Both the position numbers and the translations under genes were made by a program. From a virus: 56,300 nt of DNA. Of the stretch, positions 15,524-25,904 are shown in pieces. Position 1 is the stretch's first letter, and every line of letters starts with the position of its first letter. The stretch spans positions 1 through 56,300 of IMG/VR virus record IMGVR_UViG_3300036816_000056; one strand, given 5' to 3'. The notes under the pieces were generated by a model. The model had not been told where the DNA came from and ran no database searches. It was given only the letters and a program-made list of their open reading frames with translations.

Positions 15524-15664
15524 TTAAGCTACTGTTCCGTTGATCACATCAGTTACCACTACTTTTAAGTTAAACAATGCTGGTACCTGATCGACCTTAT
15601 ATACTCCAGTCATCACTAGGCCAACCCACACTTTTACCAAGCCGCTATCTTTTGTATATGTCAT
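15524..15664 (-). CDS. Small tail-region protein
   Basis: This 46-residue protein begins 'MTYTKDSGLVKVWVGLVMTG' and ends 'VVVTDVINGTVA'. The start follows GGAGGTGAGC and overlaps the upstream stop codon as ATGA, which argues for translational coupling. It occupies the slot often filled by XkdX-like small proteins in Bacillales prophages, although it lacks that family's sequence. Function unknown. Confidence 0.6.
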   Translation of the reverse strand: MTYTKDSGLVKVWVGLVMTGVYKVDQVPALFNLKVVVTDVINGTVA

Positions 15665-15972
15665 GTCTGCTCACCTCCCTCCATCAGCATGAATTGAATC
15701 GTCATGGTGAGGTCCACGATAGCAGCCTTCATGTCAGCATTGTCTTTCTGCAAGGCAGCGAACCTTTCATTCACCATTTCCTCTTCCGTCTTTGGCGCAG
15801 GGAAGTATTCGAAGACAAATTCGCCGTTGTCTGTATTGTAGTAAGTGTCCGCATACATACCAAGCTTATATGGTGCGTCTGGAACGGATTCGACAACGTA
15901 ACCAGATGCATAAAAATTAGGGTCTGCTTTTTCCACTTCCTGTGGGCTATAGTGACGTAAAACAACCAGCAT
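15661..15972 (-). CDS. Phage tail-region hypothetical protein
   Basis: This is a 103-residue protein. Its N-terminal half is mixed and aromatic ('NFYASGYVVESVPDAPYKLGMYADTYY' region, an XkdW-like feel). The C-terminal half is a helix ('EEMVNERFAALQKDNADMK') as seen in small fibre-chaperone or tail-fibre accessory proteins. ATG at 15972 follows AAAGGGAAA. It lies between the large fibre gene and the 46-residue gene and is coupled to the latter. Confidence 0.6.
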   Translation of the reverse strand: MLVVLRHYSPQEVEKADPNFYASGYVVESVPDAPYKLGMYADTYYNTDNGEFVFEYFPAPKTEEEMVNERFAALQKDNADMKAAIVDLTMTIQFMLMEGGEQT

Positions 15973-16021
15973 CAGGTTTCCCTTTTTTTCACCGTGGATA
16001 AAGATCAAAACGATCACTCCT

Positions 16022-17959
16022 CTAAGGTTGTATTTGTAGGTTGTTGAGGTACAAAGTCGTTGACCTTTGCAGTCCAACAATAAGATTATTTGGTGGATCA
16101 GACGTGAACTTTAATAACTGCCCTTGCCCTTTACGAGTGTCCATCCCTGAGTTAACAAAACTAGATTGTATTAAAACGGGGAACTCATTCTCGTAAGCCC
16201 CAGTGTAAGAAATAGTCTTCACCGCACTTACCATGTTAAACGCTGTGTCAGTTACCCCACTGAGTCGACCAAGAACATAAATTTTATTATTGTTAAACGT
16301 GATGTCATAAATCGCAGTGCTGTTGGTTGACATATCCCATGATTTTCCCAAGTTCCAGTTGAGGGCATACAACCTGCCAGCGGTAGATCCCACGTATAAC
16401 CGGCCCGATCCATCTCCTATCAAACTAGTGCCGATAATATTCTCATCGCTCCATGGATTGATGGCATAAGTTGATAGGACTGGCGACGATGGGCCTTTTG
16501 TAATTCTACCTAGAAAAGTCGAACTCCCTAACCCGTATACAAAATATACGTAGTCATTGTACACGACTATTGCTGAATTTGTTTGCGAACGAGAAATATT
16601 CCATGTTCTAAGCGCATTAGTTGCGGTGCTTGAAAAACTGTCATCTACATCAAGTCTTGAAATATCATTAGCCACCGATGTAAATATCGTACCGTCAGTG
16701 TCAATCTTCACATCAACAGGCCATTCGTTTACGGGCACATAATACTTTCTAAACAACTGCCCGGCTGAATTGTATTTTATGAGCGAGTTATCGTTTCTCC
16801 CCGTTTCTCTCATATACACACAGACCCCGCCATCTCTAGTGCCTTCTATCGGCACGACATACGTTGATTGGACTGGCGTGTTTCCAACCTGAATGTTCCA
16901 CAACAATTTACCGTAGTTATCGAATTTAGCCAGTCTTATGAGCGTACCGTCTAGAAAAGTGGTGTAATAACCTGACCCATCTTTAGCTATACACATACCC
17001 ATTGTGGCAGTGGAAAGTCCTAAGGGTGAGTTGAAAATATGAGTTTTAGGAGGCATGGCTGTCAATCCCAACTTCGTGTAACTCATAACATCGCCAGCAC
17101 CATAACTAACCAGCGTTCCCACAGCTTCACCGTCATCATTGGTAAATGTTTTTCCAAGCACTACATCAGAGGGCAGTGCATTTCCTGACCCCCCTTCACC
17201 CTGTAAGATAAAATTTGCGCCATTGTATACCAGCGAATATACCGAATTCGCCCGAAGTGCATTGGAAGCCATGGCGCTACCGTTTGATTTAAGGACACTT
17301 TTAGCACCAAGTCCGTTTACGTTAATGGTTACCGCACCAGTATTAGCCGCGTTGATTTTGATCGTGATTCTCAGTCCATCTACATATGCCGCAGGCGCAG
17401 GCGTTAGAGTAACTGCATAGGTGTTTCCACTATTCGTCGTTAATCCGTACCCATCTCTGTTGTTAATGATGGTCTGTGCCGCTTGAGCTGCTGAAACTCC
17501 TGCACTGCCTCGGTCGTATGCTTCCTTAACTGCTTTTTCTGTCGCGGCCACCGACTCGGACGTCCCATCCGTTTTATTGGACAGTTGGACGATACCCTTA
17601 TCTGTTAAAGAGGCGTCCTGTGGTGCGGGAATGTTTTCTAATCGCCTGTCTAAGTCCTCGATGTTGGCCTTGAATGTGTTGTGATCATAAGCCGTGAAGT
17701 ATCGGGCCAACTTTGTTCCGGCCATCCACGATCTAGCCACACCCTCAAACCCACGAGTTACGCCTGTAATCTCGTTTCCGGTCTTTCCTGTATATTTTAT
17801 TGTCTCTGCCGATTCATCCGTACCTAGCGTTAGTTGGTTAGGCGCAGGAGGTAATGCCGAACCATCCAGCACCGTGAAACTGGTTTGAGTATCGTCAATG
17901 TCTGTCGCCAGCTCCGTCTGCCTACTGTTGACGGATGCCGGATACATTGTTTCAATCAT
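16022..17959 (-). CDS. Tail fibre protein
   Basis: In this 645-residue protein the N-terminus (1-95) is a beta-rich attachment domain. Residues 112-150 contain 'DASLTDKGIVQLSNKTDG' followed by 'AATEKAVKEAYD', the classical phage tail-fibre repeat. The C-terminal half (300-645) has repeated strand motifs around 'GRLYVGSTAGRLYAL' and 'NNKIYVLGRL', suggesting a beta-propeller receptor-binding head. The start follows AAGGAGGC. It probably binds the host surface. Confidence 0.85.
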   Translation of the reverse strand: MIETMYPASVNSRQTELATDIDDTQTSFTVLDGSALPPAPNQLTLGTDESAETIKYTGKTGNEITGVTRGFEGVARSWMAGTKLARYFTAYDHNTFKANIEDLDRRLENIPAPQDASLTDKGIVQLSNKTDGTSESVAATEKAVKEAYDRGSAGVSAAQAAQTIINNRDGYGLTTNSGNTYAVTLTPAPAAYVDGLRITIKINAANTGAVTINVNGLGAKSVLKSNGSAMASNALRANSVYSLVYNGANFILQGEGGSGNALPSDVVLGKTFTNDDGEAVGTLVSYGAGDVMSYTKLGLTAMPPKTHIFNSPLGLSTATMGMCIAKDGSGYYTTFLDGTLIRLAKFDNYGKLLWNIQVGNTPVQSTYVVPIEGTRDGGVCVYMRETGRNDNSLIKYNSAGQLFRKYYVPVNEWPVDVKIDTDGTIFTSVANDISRLDVDDSFSSTATNALRTWNISRSQTNSAIVVYNDYVYFVYGLGSSTFLGRITKGPSSPVLSTYAINPWSDENIIGTSLIGDGSGRLYVGSTAGRLYALNWNLGKSWDMSTNSTAIYDITFNNNKIYVLGRLSGVTDTAFNMVSAVKTISYTGAYENEFPVLIQSSFVNSGMDTRKGQGQLLKFTSDPPNNLIVGLQRSTTLYLNNLQIQP

Positions 17960-17972
17960 CGTTTATGCCTCC

Positions 17973-18413
17973 TTAGTTCAACCGGATTTCTACTTGCCCA
18001 GTTAAAAACTTGAAAATGTCATTATTCAAAATACTTCGCGGCGCTTCGAGCGTCCCGAAATAATAAAGGTTCCCACCTGTAACAGCATCCCGCAGCCCAA
18101 AGTGTGTTACCGCGCCCCAATTTGCTGTCGCTACTGCAAAAGCTACGTCGGCCGCAGATTTGATGGACATCTTCTGTATGTTATTCATCAATACACCCGT
18201 GATCGGGTTAAACTCTTGAACTGTAATTTGAGCCGGTTCGGCAAAGGTTATCACTTGCCTGCCGTAACCTCCACCGGATACCTCTTGTCCCGTATCATTC
18301 CAAGTTGGATCGGAATTATAAAGAGCGACATATAGCCTATCTGGGAATGCGAATTTTTCCCCTCTTGCTGATACATTCAGTTGTTTGGTTGCTAAATATT
18401 TACTGATGTTCAT
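17973..18413 (-). CDS. Tail fibre/baseplate accessory protein
   Basis: This 146-residue protein starts 'MNISKYLATKQLN' and has 'LYVALYNSDPTWNDTGQEV', 'GYGRQVITF' and 'VTHFGLRDAVTGGNLYYFG'. This is the pattern of a phage tail fibre/gp80-like family found in Mycobacterium and Bacillales siphophages. It lies between Dit and the large fibre, and the start follows AGGGGTG. Confidence 0.7.
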   Translation of the reverse strand: MNISKYLATKQLNVSARGEKFAFPDRLYVALYNSDPTWNDTGQEVSGGGYGRQVITFAEPAQITVQEFNPITGVLMNNIQKMSIKSAADVAFAVATANWGAVTHFGLRDAVTGGNLYYFGTLEAPRSILNNDIFKFLTGQVEIRLN

Positions 18414-18417
18414 CGAA

Positions 18418-18975
18418 TCACCCCTCTAACAAGTATTCATTCTGAATCTTGAATTTTTGAATTGTTGTGGAACCGGTGTTGGTTAAAACAATCACCGGAC
18501 TTGCGCGTTCATCGCCCAAAGAAATTACTTTGATCTTTTCTGGAGAATGAGTAATAGTTTCTTCCAGCATATTTTCATCGCTTTCCGGAAACGGATGTTT
18601 GCCCATTTTGATTGGGATTGTCAGTTCACCATCAAAAATAATCTTCTCGATATCCATAGTTCCGGCATATCTTCCGATGTACCTTCTGCCTGGTAAATCC
18701 TCGAACGTCAGCACAATATCCCCCTTCTTAACATTAAAAAGAGCCGCCACTTGGGCGACTCTTCTGTGATAGTCAAGGGTAGCATCGTCTGCCATAACGA
18801 TACACTCCAGATTAATTACTCTCGGGCCATAGGTGCTACCAAAATCGACTTCTCCATCCCGTCCTGCAATTTCGAGACTGTAGTCCCTCGTAGGTGGCAA
18901 TACCGGGATGTTGTGCTTCTTCAGGCCAAGTCCGATATCACGAAAAGACTTCCCATCAGCAGTAGCATTTATCAT
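18418..18975 (-). CDS. Distal tail protein (Dit)
   Basis: This 185-residue protein matches the siphovirus Dit N-terminal domain ('SFRDIGLGLKKHNIPVLPPTRDYSLEI' region, then 'GRDGEVDFG' and 'RVINLECIV', and the strand pair ending 'RYIGRYAG'). Dit forms the hexameric ring at the tail tip. It overlaps the tape measure stop by one base. The C-terminal galectin-like part is short; the gene at 14932 carries a Dit-like C-terminus and may complement it. Confidence 0.85.
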   Translation of the reverse strand: MINATADGKSFRDIGLGLKKHNIPVLPPTRDYSLEIAGRDGEVDFGSTYGPRVINLECIVMADDATLDYHRRVAQVAALFNVKKGDIVLTFEDLPGRRYIGRYAGTMDIEKIIFDGELTIPIKMGKHPFPESDENMLEETITHSPEKIKVISLGDERASPVIVLTNTGSTTIQKFKIQNEYLLEG

Positions 18976-21900
18976 TAGCCTTTGCCCCCTCTCGCCTGGA
19001 ATCGTCTCATCAAATTGTCACGTTCGCTCCAGAAAACCTTTGCTGCCGATTCGTCCGCGATATAAGTATCTCCTGATTTAATTACGATTTGATTACTGGT
19101 TCTCTCCGGATTTACTCCGTTTGATCCTTGAGGAACTGAGAATTCAGGCATTGTAAAGTCTAGTCTGTGCATTCGTAGATTTAAGAGATTAAACAACGTA
19201 TCTTGTTGTCGGTCATTAAGGATGGCTTCTCCAGCGTGTGCGATTACTGGAACAGCCGCACCGCGAGGACCTTTGACTACTCCCCCTTCACTAAAATGCT
19301 GGAGTTTGCCTGTATCTTTATCGATTCCATATTTCTTACGAATGGCATCGTTTTGTTCTTGAAGGAGTCGCATGGTTTCAGCATCACCACGAGCTTTAGC
19401 TGCATCCCAAGCATCCTTGTTAGCGTTATAGGTGTACAGATCAATTTCCTTCTGATATGAAGAGTCCTTCGATGCAGTTCCAGGAGCCAATGATCCACCA
19501 GCGACACCAGTCCCTCCAATTGCAGCACTTGCCGCAGCAATCTGATCAAGGCGACTCTGATACTCCAAAACAAAAGCATCAAGCATTCCAAGGATCGTTT
19601 GATTTTTCTCATTTTCCTTTAGTATCTGAATGTTTTTCAGGTTTTCAGCAGACAATTCAGTGTTTGAAGAGAATTCATCAAATGCTGCTGAAAGATCATC
19701 ATAATGCGATTTAGCACCTTGGATTTTATCGTCAAAATCTTTTTCGCGAGTTGTTTTCTCCTCTTGTAACGCCGTTTTCTGATCCTCAAGTGCTTGTTTG
19801 GCAAGCTTGCGACCGTGTTCACGATCCATGTCCTCAATGTCTTTTTGGACTTGTTTTCGTTCAGCAATACCTTCTGGACCAACAGCAGACTGGAGCTTTT
19901 CAAGTCGAGCAACTTTCTCCGCACGTAACCTTTCATAGTCATCCTGATCATTAGTTCGCTCCATAGATTGAATCAAATCATCAATGGCTTTGATTTTGGC
20001 TTCTTGTGCTGAGGTGAACGCGTCCTTCTCAGCTTGGATACGTTTAATTTCCTCGTCTCTCGCGCTGTCCAATAACTTTTTCTGCTTAGTTACCGATTCA
20101 GATACTGCCTTGGTCATTTCGTCCATCAGTTTTTTCTTTAGATCATAGACCTTTTCATCCGCATCCATTCGTTGATCGCTTCCTACCAGATAAGCAGTTT
20201 GAAGCTTCATATACTCAGCAAGTTCTTGCTCAGTAGTCATTTCACCGATGGCCTTCAAGTGGTTAATTCGTTTCTCAGCAGCGGAATAGTATTCTTTGTC
20301 CAGATCATTTCGCTGCTTATATATTTTCTGCTCGAGATCCCATTGCTGTTCAGCAGATAAGGTTTTATTAGCCTGCATTTTTAGGTACTCTTGCAGCTCC
20401 CATTTCATGATGTCTACTTTTTGACTACCGGCCATTTCCATTTTTAAAGCTTCTTTGGTCATCCACTTCTCTGAAAATTCATAACGAGACTGAATTAATT
20501 TCTTCGCAGTATCCTGGTACATTTTTTCTGCTTCTGCTCTTTGTTCTGCCTTTAATGTTGTATCATTGCGCATACGATTGTATGCTTCAGCTTGCATCTG
20601 ATATATTTCAACTTCAGACTTCCCTTGTCGCTCCATCTGATCCGTCTGTTTCTCAATCCAATTGGTTGAATTTTTGAATTTCAAATCAGTTACTTTATTT
20701 GTCAGGTCATACACTTGTTTAGCTGATTCAACACGTTGTTCCTCAGTGAGGGCCGTATTCTTGAGTTGTCCCTGATAGAACTGAAGTTGAGTCTTGGTCA
20801 TTTCCATTTCGGATCGACCCTGTTGACGCATGCGCTCAACACGGGCTTCCATATTCGCCTGTGCCGTATCAAATTGGTCACTTGCATACTGATTCTTCAT
20901 GTCCTCTTTTTCGGACTGTACATCCCCTATTTTTTCAGTCAGGCTCCGACGCTTATTAGTCAATTCATCAGATTTTAACCCAGACTGTTCGATCATCTGA
21001 CGCTGCTCCTGCATCAGTTTCTGGATTTCTGTTTTGAGTTTCAATTGGAGCTCATATTCGGATTTGTACTCTTGAGAGTCTTTCTTCATGTTCTTCTGCC
21101 GCGCTTCAGATTGTTTTAAAGACAACTCTTTGTCGGAAATTTTCATATCTTTAATGCCGAGTTTACTTTCCAGCTCTGAGACATCAATGTTATAAAGCTC
21201 ATCGCTAATCCGTAACAATTCACTGTCCGCTGTGTTTTTAGCATCCGTTAATTGTTTCTGTGTAGGTGGTGTACTGGTTTTTTGTGGTGAATAATCAGCC
21301 AGGATTTTATCCACATACCCAACATCGCCGTATACTTTACTGTTATAGACTTTTTTATATTTTTCACTATAAGCTACCATGTCGGCCTGATTGTAACCAC
21401 CAGACTTTTTGAACCAGTCGATGATTCCTGATCCCATGTTATATCCGCCAAGAGCCATGGCGACATCTCCACCGGATTTTTTAAGCAACTCGGAGAGCAT
21501 CTTAGTGCCTGCATCAATACTCTGTTTTACTGTCGCATTGTTCATGCCATTAACTTGCATGACGTTTGTTACGCCATTGGCTCCAAAAGTTGATTCGCGT
21601 TGGATCACAGCAGCGACAAGATACGGGTCAACGTTAAACTGACTTGCAGCAGCGTTGATTTCAGAAGCGTATTTCCCAGCATACTTGACATTGCTATTGC
21701 TTGCTTGAGAAACAGTTAATGAAGTTGCAGTTGCATTTTCATTGGATAACCCAGGAATACGCGTTGCTCCGTTATACATAGGTGACCAATAGTTATTATT
21801 TAAATCGGACACCTTTAATCCCGATTCACCCATTTGTATGAACTTACTATCCCCCATGTAAATTCCAACGTGAGAGTTGTCCTTGCCGTTTGTGTTGAAA

Positions 21901-24900
21901 AATACAAGGTCTCCAGCTTGTAGGTTTTTCTTTGAAACCGCAGTTCCGGCCTTAGCTTGTTGAGCTGCTGTTCTTGGGACTTGTACGCCAATCGTCTCAA
22001 ACATCTCCTGCACAAACTGCGAACAATCCGAATAGGCCCGTTCTTTAAACTCATTGAACGAACCAGTAAACTCACCTGGTATTTGTTTATACTTCATCAC
22101 GCCAGAGTTCGCCAAATCAACAGCAGTAGATAGCATTTTAGTGATATCTGTCGATGGACCCCCGCCTGTTGTTATTTCCATCTGAGAGGATACGAGCTGT
22201 GACGGATCATTGTATCCTTGTTCGTATAACTTTTGCTCCTCCAGTAGGGCTGTACGTTTCTGCGCGAGGATATCAAGGTACTCTTTGGAGGACTTCGCTA
22301 CACGCTTCTGCTGGGAGTCCAATTCTTCAAGTGATTTGTTATACCCCTCGATTGCTTTCTGCAAATCAGTCATGATGTCTACAGTCTCTTTACGGGCTTT
22401 ATTTGAATCTTTTGTAGAGTCTGTATTGTCGTCAATTCCAAATGTATTGTCATTCAAAAGTTTAGTCATGGCCTCAATCTGGTCATTGCTTAGTTGCAAC
22501 TGCCCCGCGTATTGCTTTATAACATCATTTAATTCTTGAACACGCTGTTTCTTTACAGAAAGCTGATCATCTGACATCTTATTAAGCATATCGCTCTGGT
22601 TTTTTAAAGCATCAGCAAGGCCGCTCGGGAGCGAGGAGGGCAAATTAGCGAAAGGAGGATTTGCAGCATTCTTTTTCTGTTGCTCTGAGATTTCTGATTC
22701 AATGTCGGCAATTTTTTGTTTGGCTTCCGCAAAGGTTGTGATAGCCTCAAATTCTTTCCCGTAGAACTGGATTCGTTTTAAGCTTTCCAATGCTACCGTT
22801 CGTGTTGAATCTCTTTCTGCTTTTAAATCATCTATTGCCTTTTTGATTTTAGCCTGTCTAAGTTTTTCGAGCACTTGTCCCTCAAACATCCAACCGTCAG
22901 TGGTTTTTCTGATTTGTGAAGCCAGTTCTGGATATTTGAGAATTAAATCTGCTACTGCTTGAGCGCTGAGAGATTGCCCGTCAGCCAGTGTTTCAGCTAC
23001 TTGATTGAGTTCAGAAACAGATGCAATATTTGCCTGAACCGATTCCCTTAATGCTTTTGTTTGTTCCACTAAATTTTCAGTCAGTTCTTCAATGGTCTCG
23101 GAAACTTTTCCATTTATACCTGCTAAAGAATCCATCTCTTTTTGTGCGTCCAAGGCTTCTAATGTCATTTGACCCATCTGAACATCAGCATCGCTTAATG
23201 CGGCTTGCAGTTCACGGTTCTTCGCTTCAAGAGATGCCAGTTCATTCTCAAGGGTCTTAAGCTGCTCTGTCCTGTTTATATTTGATCCGAAAGACGCAAT
23301 GCTTTTATTTACAGCATCAATTTTAGACTTCGCTTCTTCAATGGCAGAAACGTTTGCAGTTAACTGATTTCCCAGTGAGTTCTTTTGATCTTCCAGAACG
23401 TTTTTTCTAGCCTCTCTCTGCTTCTCGATCAACTGATTAAGATTATCTATCTGTTGCTTTGTCGCTGTGTCTGTGAACCCTGCCGCTTCGAGCTGAGCCA
23501 ACCCCTCTTGACCAATTGTCATCGCAAGAGCTTTTGAAACTTCCTCAAGTTGTCTCTTAGCCTGCTCTTGTTTACTTGAGGAGAGAGTTCCACTGTCGAT
23601 CATTTTTTTCAGTGAATTGTGCGCATTAACCATTTTTGGTAATAAATCAATCTGCCGTTGATATTGACTGATCATCTGCTGACTCGCAGAATCGTTATCT
23701 TTCAGACTTTGTAATCTATCGCGCTCGGCTTTGTCTGCTTCTCCGCTTTTAAAAGCGAAAATGGCAATAGCACCTACCAGCAGTGATAACCCTGCGGTTG
23801 CTGCTGCCATAGTAACGGTTGAGACTGCTTGCGCTTTGCTCAGTGAACTAGTCGCCACTGTAGCCGCACCCGTCGCTACTGTTTGGGCTTCTCTAGCAGC
23901 AGTCTGTTGCACTGTAGAGACAATCACACCTTCACTGGAAACGATATTTACTGTGTTTGCCGCACTGTTTGCTGCGGTGGCCGCTGTCCCTGCAACAGTC
24001 GTAGCAGCTTCTTTCGCTTTAGCTGCATTCAATACTTCAATCGCTGCGACTACTGCCATTACAGGCCCGCGTAATGCTTTGTATGCCAAAAGCAAACCAG
24101 TTAATCCAGCAGTTGCTGCATAGACACCTGTTGGTATTTTCGTTAATCCGATCAAAAGTTGATCTATACCGTCCAAGACATCTTTGATCATCTGGCGAAG
24201 GCCGTCTTCTCCAGCCGTGTTAAAAATCTCAAGGAGAGAGGTTTTGGTCTGTGCTGCCTTCCGCTGAATTGTATCCATCTGAACGGTTAGGTACTGCATG
24301 GTTGATCCAGTTGAACCGACTGAAGCAGCAGTACCCAGGAGTATATCCCCCACGTTTAGAGATGCTGCCAGTTTTGCATATTGATAAACCCCGCGAGAAA
24401 TATCCGCATAGGATTGTGTGAGGTCATAGTTTTTGTCTGTCACCTGGATGGACAAATCCAATAGAATATCTTCGGCTTTACGCCATTGTTCAACACCATC
24501 GACAACTTCCTTGGTCTTCACACCGAGACGTTCAATTTCATCCACGGCTTTATCCGTCCGGATTGTACCAAGGACTGTTTTCCACATGTTACCCAAGTTC
24601 TCCCCGGATAAGGCAGTGTTCCGCACACCAGAGGAGATCAGACCGTTCATTACGTCGAATGATACGCCTGTTTCGGCGGCTATCTTACCAGTACGTTGGA
24701 AAGCAGCGCCCAGATCACGCGCTGGAGCCATCGTATCATGTGCAACTTTAGACCAGGAGTCCAAAACCCGGTTACCAATTACCATGGCATCATTCGCATT
24801 ACTGATGTGTACACCATACTGAGACATAACGGATTCCATCGACTTGGTTGCATCTTCGAGTTCCACCATATCAACAGTGGACAATTTTGTAGACTGACGG

Positions 24901-25892
24901 ACAAGCTCCTGGACTACGTTTACATCTTTGTACATACGGCCCCAGAGACGAGCTGACTCCGTTACATCCAATATGTTTGAACCCAGCTCATGAGCAGTAT
25001 GGATGAATTGTTGAGTTTCCTTATTCAACCTTTGGGTGTCCATAATCATTTTGTTAGTGCCATCTTCGAAATGTACAAAATAATGCTCATTGGTCTGCAC
25101 GTAACCAGCCATGTTTGATTCGATGTCAACCAAGCCTTCTTTCATGGCCTGGGTGACTTCGTGCATCGCTTTGTACATTGTATGGAACACAACCGCGTGA
25201 GCAGCCATGTCTCCTAATCTACCAATCCAACTTTTAGAGACAGCGTCCATAGTGGACCCCATCAGTTTGGTTTGCTGTTCAGTTTGTGACAAGGCTTGTC
25301 TGATCCGTTGTTCCTCTTGTAAGACTTTTTCCCTGAGAGCTTCTTCTTTGCGTTGCCGCTCAGTGATTGCCATACGTATCTTCTGTTCCTCTTGCAAAAC
25401 TCGTTCCCTGGTTCGGTCATCCGTTCCAGCACCCGTTGCCCTTGCAGCCTCCTGCCCGGATTTAACAGAACGATTTTGAAGAATTTGCATCTTTTGTTGA
25501 TGCTCTCGTTCGGATTGCTCAATCTGTTGATTGCGTCTTTTGATCAGGGCTTGTTGTGCCTGCATCTTAGCATCAATCAAACGATTGGTTTGCTCCAACT
25601 GTTGAGCTTTCGCACCAAGTAAGGCGGTTTGAGCAAGTTTTTGCTTATGTTGAGCTTCAACTTCAGCGAGTATCTTTTGGCGACGTTGATCCGAAGTTAA
25701 AGCCATCTTATCCATAGCTGAAGATATATTCTTGTATGACTTCTCAGCCGTTGATAACTCAGCATTAAGGGCTTTAAACGCATCTGCATTCCCTCGTGCT
25801 CCAGTGTCGATGTTTTTGAAAGACTGTAAGACTGTCCCTGTATCTAAATTAATCCGCGCAGCAACGACATCTTTATTTGTACCCTCTGCCAT
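18975..25892 (-). CDS. Tape measure protein with NlpC/P60 and lytic transglycosylase domains
   Basis: This 2305-residue protein sets the tail length. Residues 40-215 are a Gln/Glu-rich coiled coil, 230-560 the TMP core, and 585-720 an Ala-rich region with membrane-like stretches. A papain-like NlpC/P60 domain lies at about 1265-1385 (C1290 in 'YSDCSQF', H1341 in 'SHVGIYMG'), then an SLT lytic transglycosylase at about 1415-1525 (E1433 in 'IQRES'). Residues 1690-1950 hold about four 65-residue helical repeats with a T-L-x-x-E-Q-R core. Both enzymes would open the wall during DNA entry. At about 0.15 nm per residue the tail would be near 340 nm. Confidence 0.97.
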   Translation of the reverse strand: MAEGTNKDVVAARINLDTGTVLQSFKNIDTGARGNADAFKALNAELSTAEKSYKNISSAMDKMALTSDQRRQKILAEVEAQHKQKLAQTALLGAKAQQLEQTNRLIDAKMQAQQALIKRRNQQIEQSEREHQQKMQILQNRSVKSGQEAARATGAGTDDRTRERVLQEEQKIRMAITERQRKEEALREKVLQEEQRIRQALSQTEQQTKLMGSTMDAVSKSWIGRLGDMAAHAVVFHTMYKAMHEVTQAMKEGLVDIESNMAGYVQTNEHYFVHFEDGTNKMIMDTQRLNKETQQFIHTAHELGSNILDVTESARLWGRMYKDVNVVQELVRQSTKLSTVDMVELEDATKSMESVMSQYGVHISNANDAMVIGNRVLDSWSKVAHDTMAPARDLGAAFQRTGKIAAETGVSFDVMNGLISSGVRNTALSGENLGNMWKTVLGTIRTDKAVDEIERLGVKTKEVVDGVEQWRKAEDILLDLSIQVTDKNYDLTQSYADISRGVYQYAKLAASLNVGDILLGTAASVGSTGSTMQYLTVQMDTIQRKAAQTKTSLLEIFNTAGEDGLRQMIKDVLDGIDQLLIGLTKIPTGVYAATAGLTGLLLAYKALRGPVMAVVAAIEVLNAAKAKEAATTVAGTAATAANSAANTVNIVSSEGVIVSTVQQTAAREAQTVATGAATVATSSLSKAQAVSTVTMAAATAGLSLLVGAIAIFAFKSGEADKAERDRLQSLKDNDSASQQMISQYQRQIDLLPKMVNAHNSLKKMIDSGTLSSSKQEQAKRQLEEVSKALAMTIGQEGLAQLEAAGFTDTATKQQIDNLNQLIEKQREARKNVLEDQKNSLGNQLTANVSAIEEAKSKIDAVNKSIASFGSNINRTEQLKTLENELASLEAKNRELQAALSDADVQMGQMTLEALDAQKEMDSLAGINGKVSETIEELTENLVEQTKALRESVQANIASVSELNQVAETLADGQSLSAQAVADLILKYPELASQIRKTTDGWMFEGQVLEKLRQAKIKKAIDDLKAERDSTRTVALESLKRIQFYGKEFEAITTFAEAKQKIADIESEISEQQKKNAANPPFANLPSSLPSGLADALKNQSDMLNKMSDDQLSVKKQRVQELNDVIKQYAGQLQLSNDQIEAMTKLLNDNTFGIDDNTDSTKDSNKARKETVDIMTDLQKAIEGYNKSLEELDSQQKRVAKSSKEYLDILAQKRTALLEEQKLYEQGYNDPSQLVSSQMEITTGGGPSTDITKMLSTAVDLANSGVMKYKQIPGEFTGSFNEFKERAYSDCSQFVQEMFETIGVQVPRTAAQQAKAGTAVSKKNLQAGDLVFFNTNGKDNSHVGIYMGDSKFIQMGESGLKVSDLNNNYWSPMYNGATRIPGLSNENATATSLTVSQASNSNVKYAGKYASEINAAASQFNVDPYLVAAVIQRESTFGANGVTNVMQVNGMNNATVKQSIDAGTKMLSELLKKSGGDVAMALGGYNMGSGIIDWFKKSGGYNQADMVAYSEKYKKVYNSKVYGDVGYVDKILADYSPQKTSTPPTQKQLTDAKNTADSELLRISDELYNIDVSELESKLGIKDMKISDKELSLKQSEARQKNMKKDSQEYKSEYELQLKLKTEIQKLMQEQRQMIEQSGLKSDELTNKRRSLTEKIGDVQSEKEDMKNQYASDQFDTAQANMEARVERMRQQGRSEMEMTKTQLQFYQGQLKNTALTEEQRVESAKQVYDLTNKVTDLKFKNSTNWIEKQTDQMERQGKSEVEIYQMQAEAYNRMRNDTTLKAEQRAEAEKMYQDTAKKLIQSRYEFSEKWMTKEALKMEMAGSQKVDIMKWELQEYLKMQANKTLSAEQQWDLEQKIYKQRNDLDKEYYSAAEKRINHLKAIGEMTTEQELAEYMKLQTAYLVGSDQRMDADEKVYDLKKKLMDEMTKAVSESVTKQKKLLDSARDEEIKRIQAEKDAFTSAQEAKIKAIDDLIQSMERTNDQDDYERLRAEKVARLEKLQSAVGPEGIAERKQVQKDIEDMDREHGRKLAKQALEDQKTALQEEKTTREKDFDDKIQGAKSHYDDLSAAFDEFSSNTELSAENLKNIQILKENEKNQTILGMLDAFVLEYQSRLDQIAAASAAIGGTGVAGGSLAPGTASKDSSYQKEIDLYTYNANKDAWDAAKARGDAETMRLLQEQNDAIRKKYGIDKDTGKLQHFSEGGVVKGPRGAAVPVIAHAGEAILNDRQQDTLFNLLNLRMHRLDFTMPEFSVPQGSNGVNPERTSNQIVIKSGDTYIADESAAKVFWSERDNLMRRFQARGGKG

Positions 25893-25904
25893 AGTAACTC
25901 CTCT

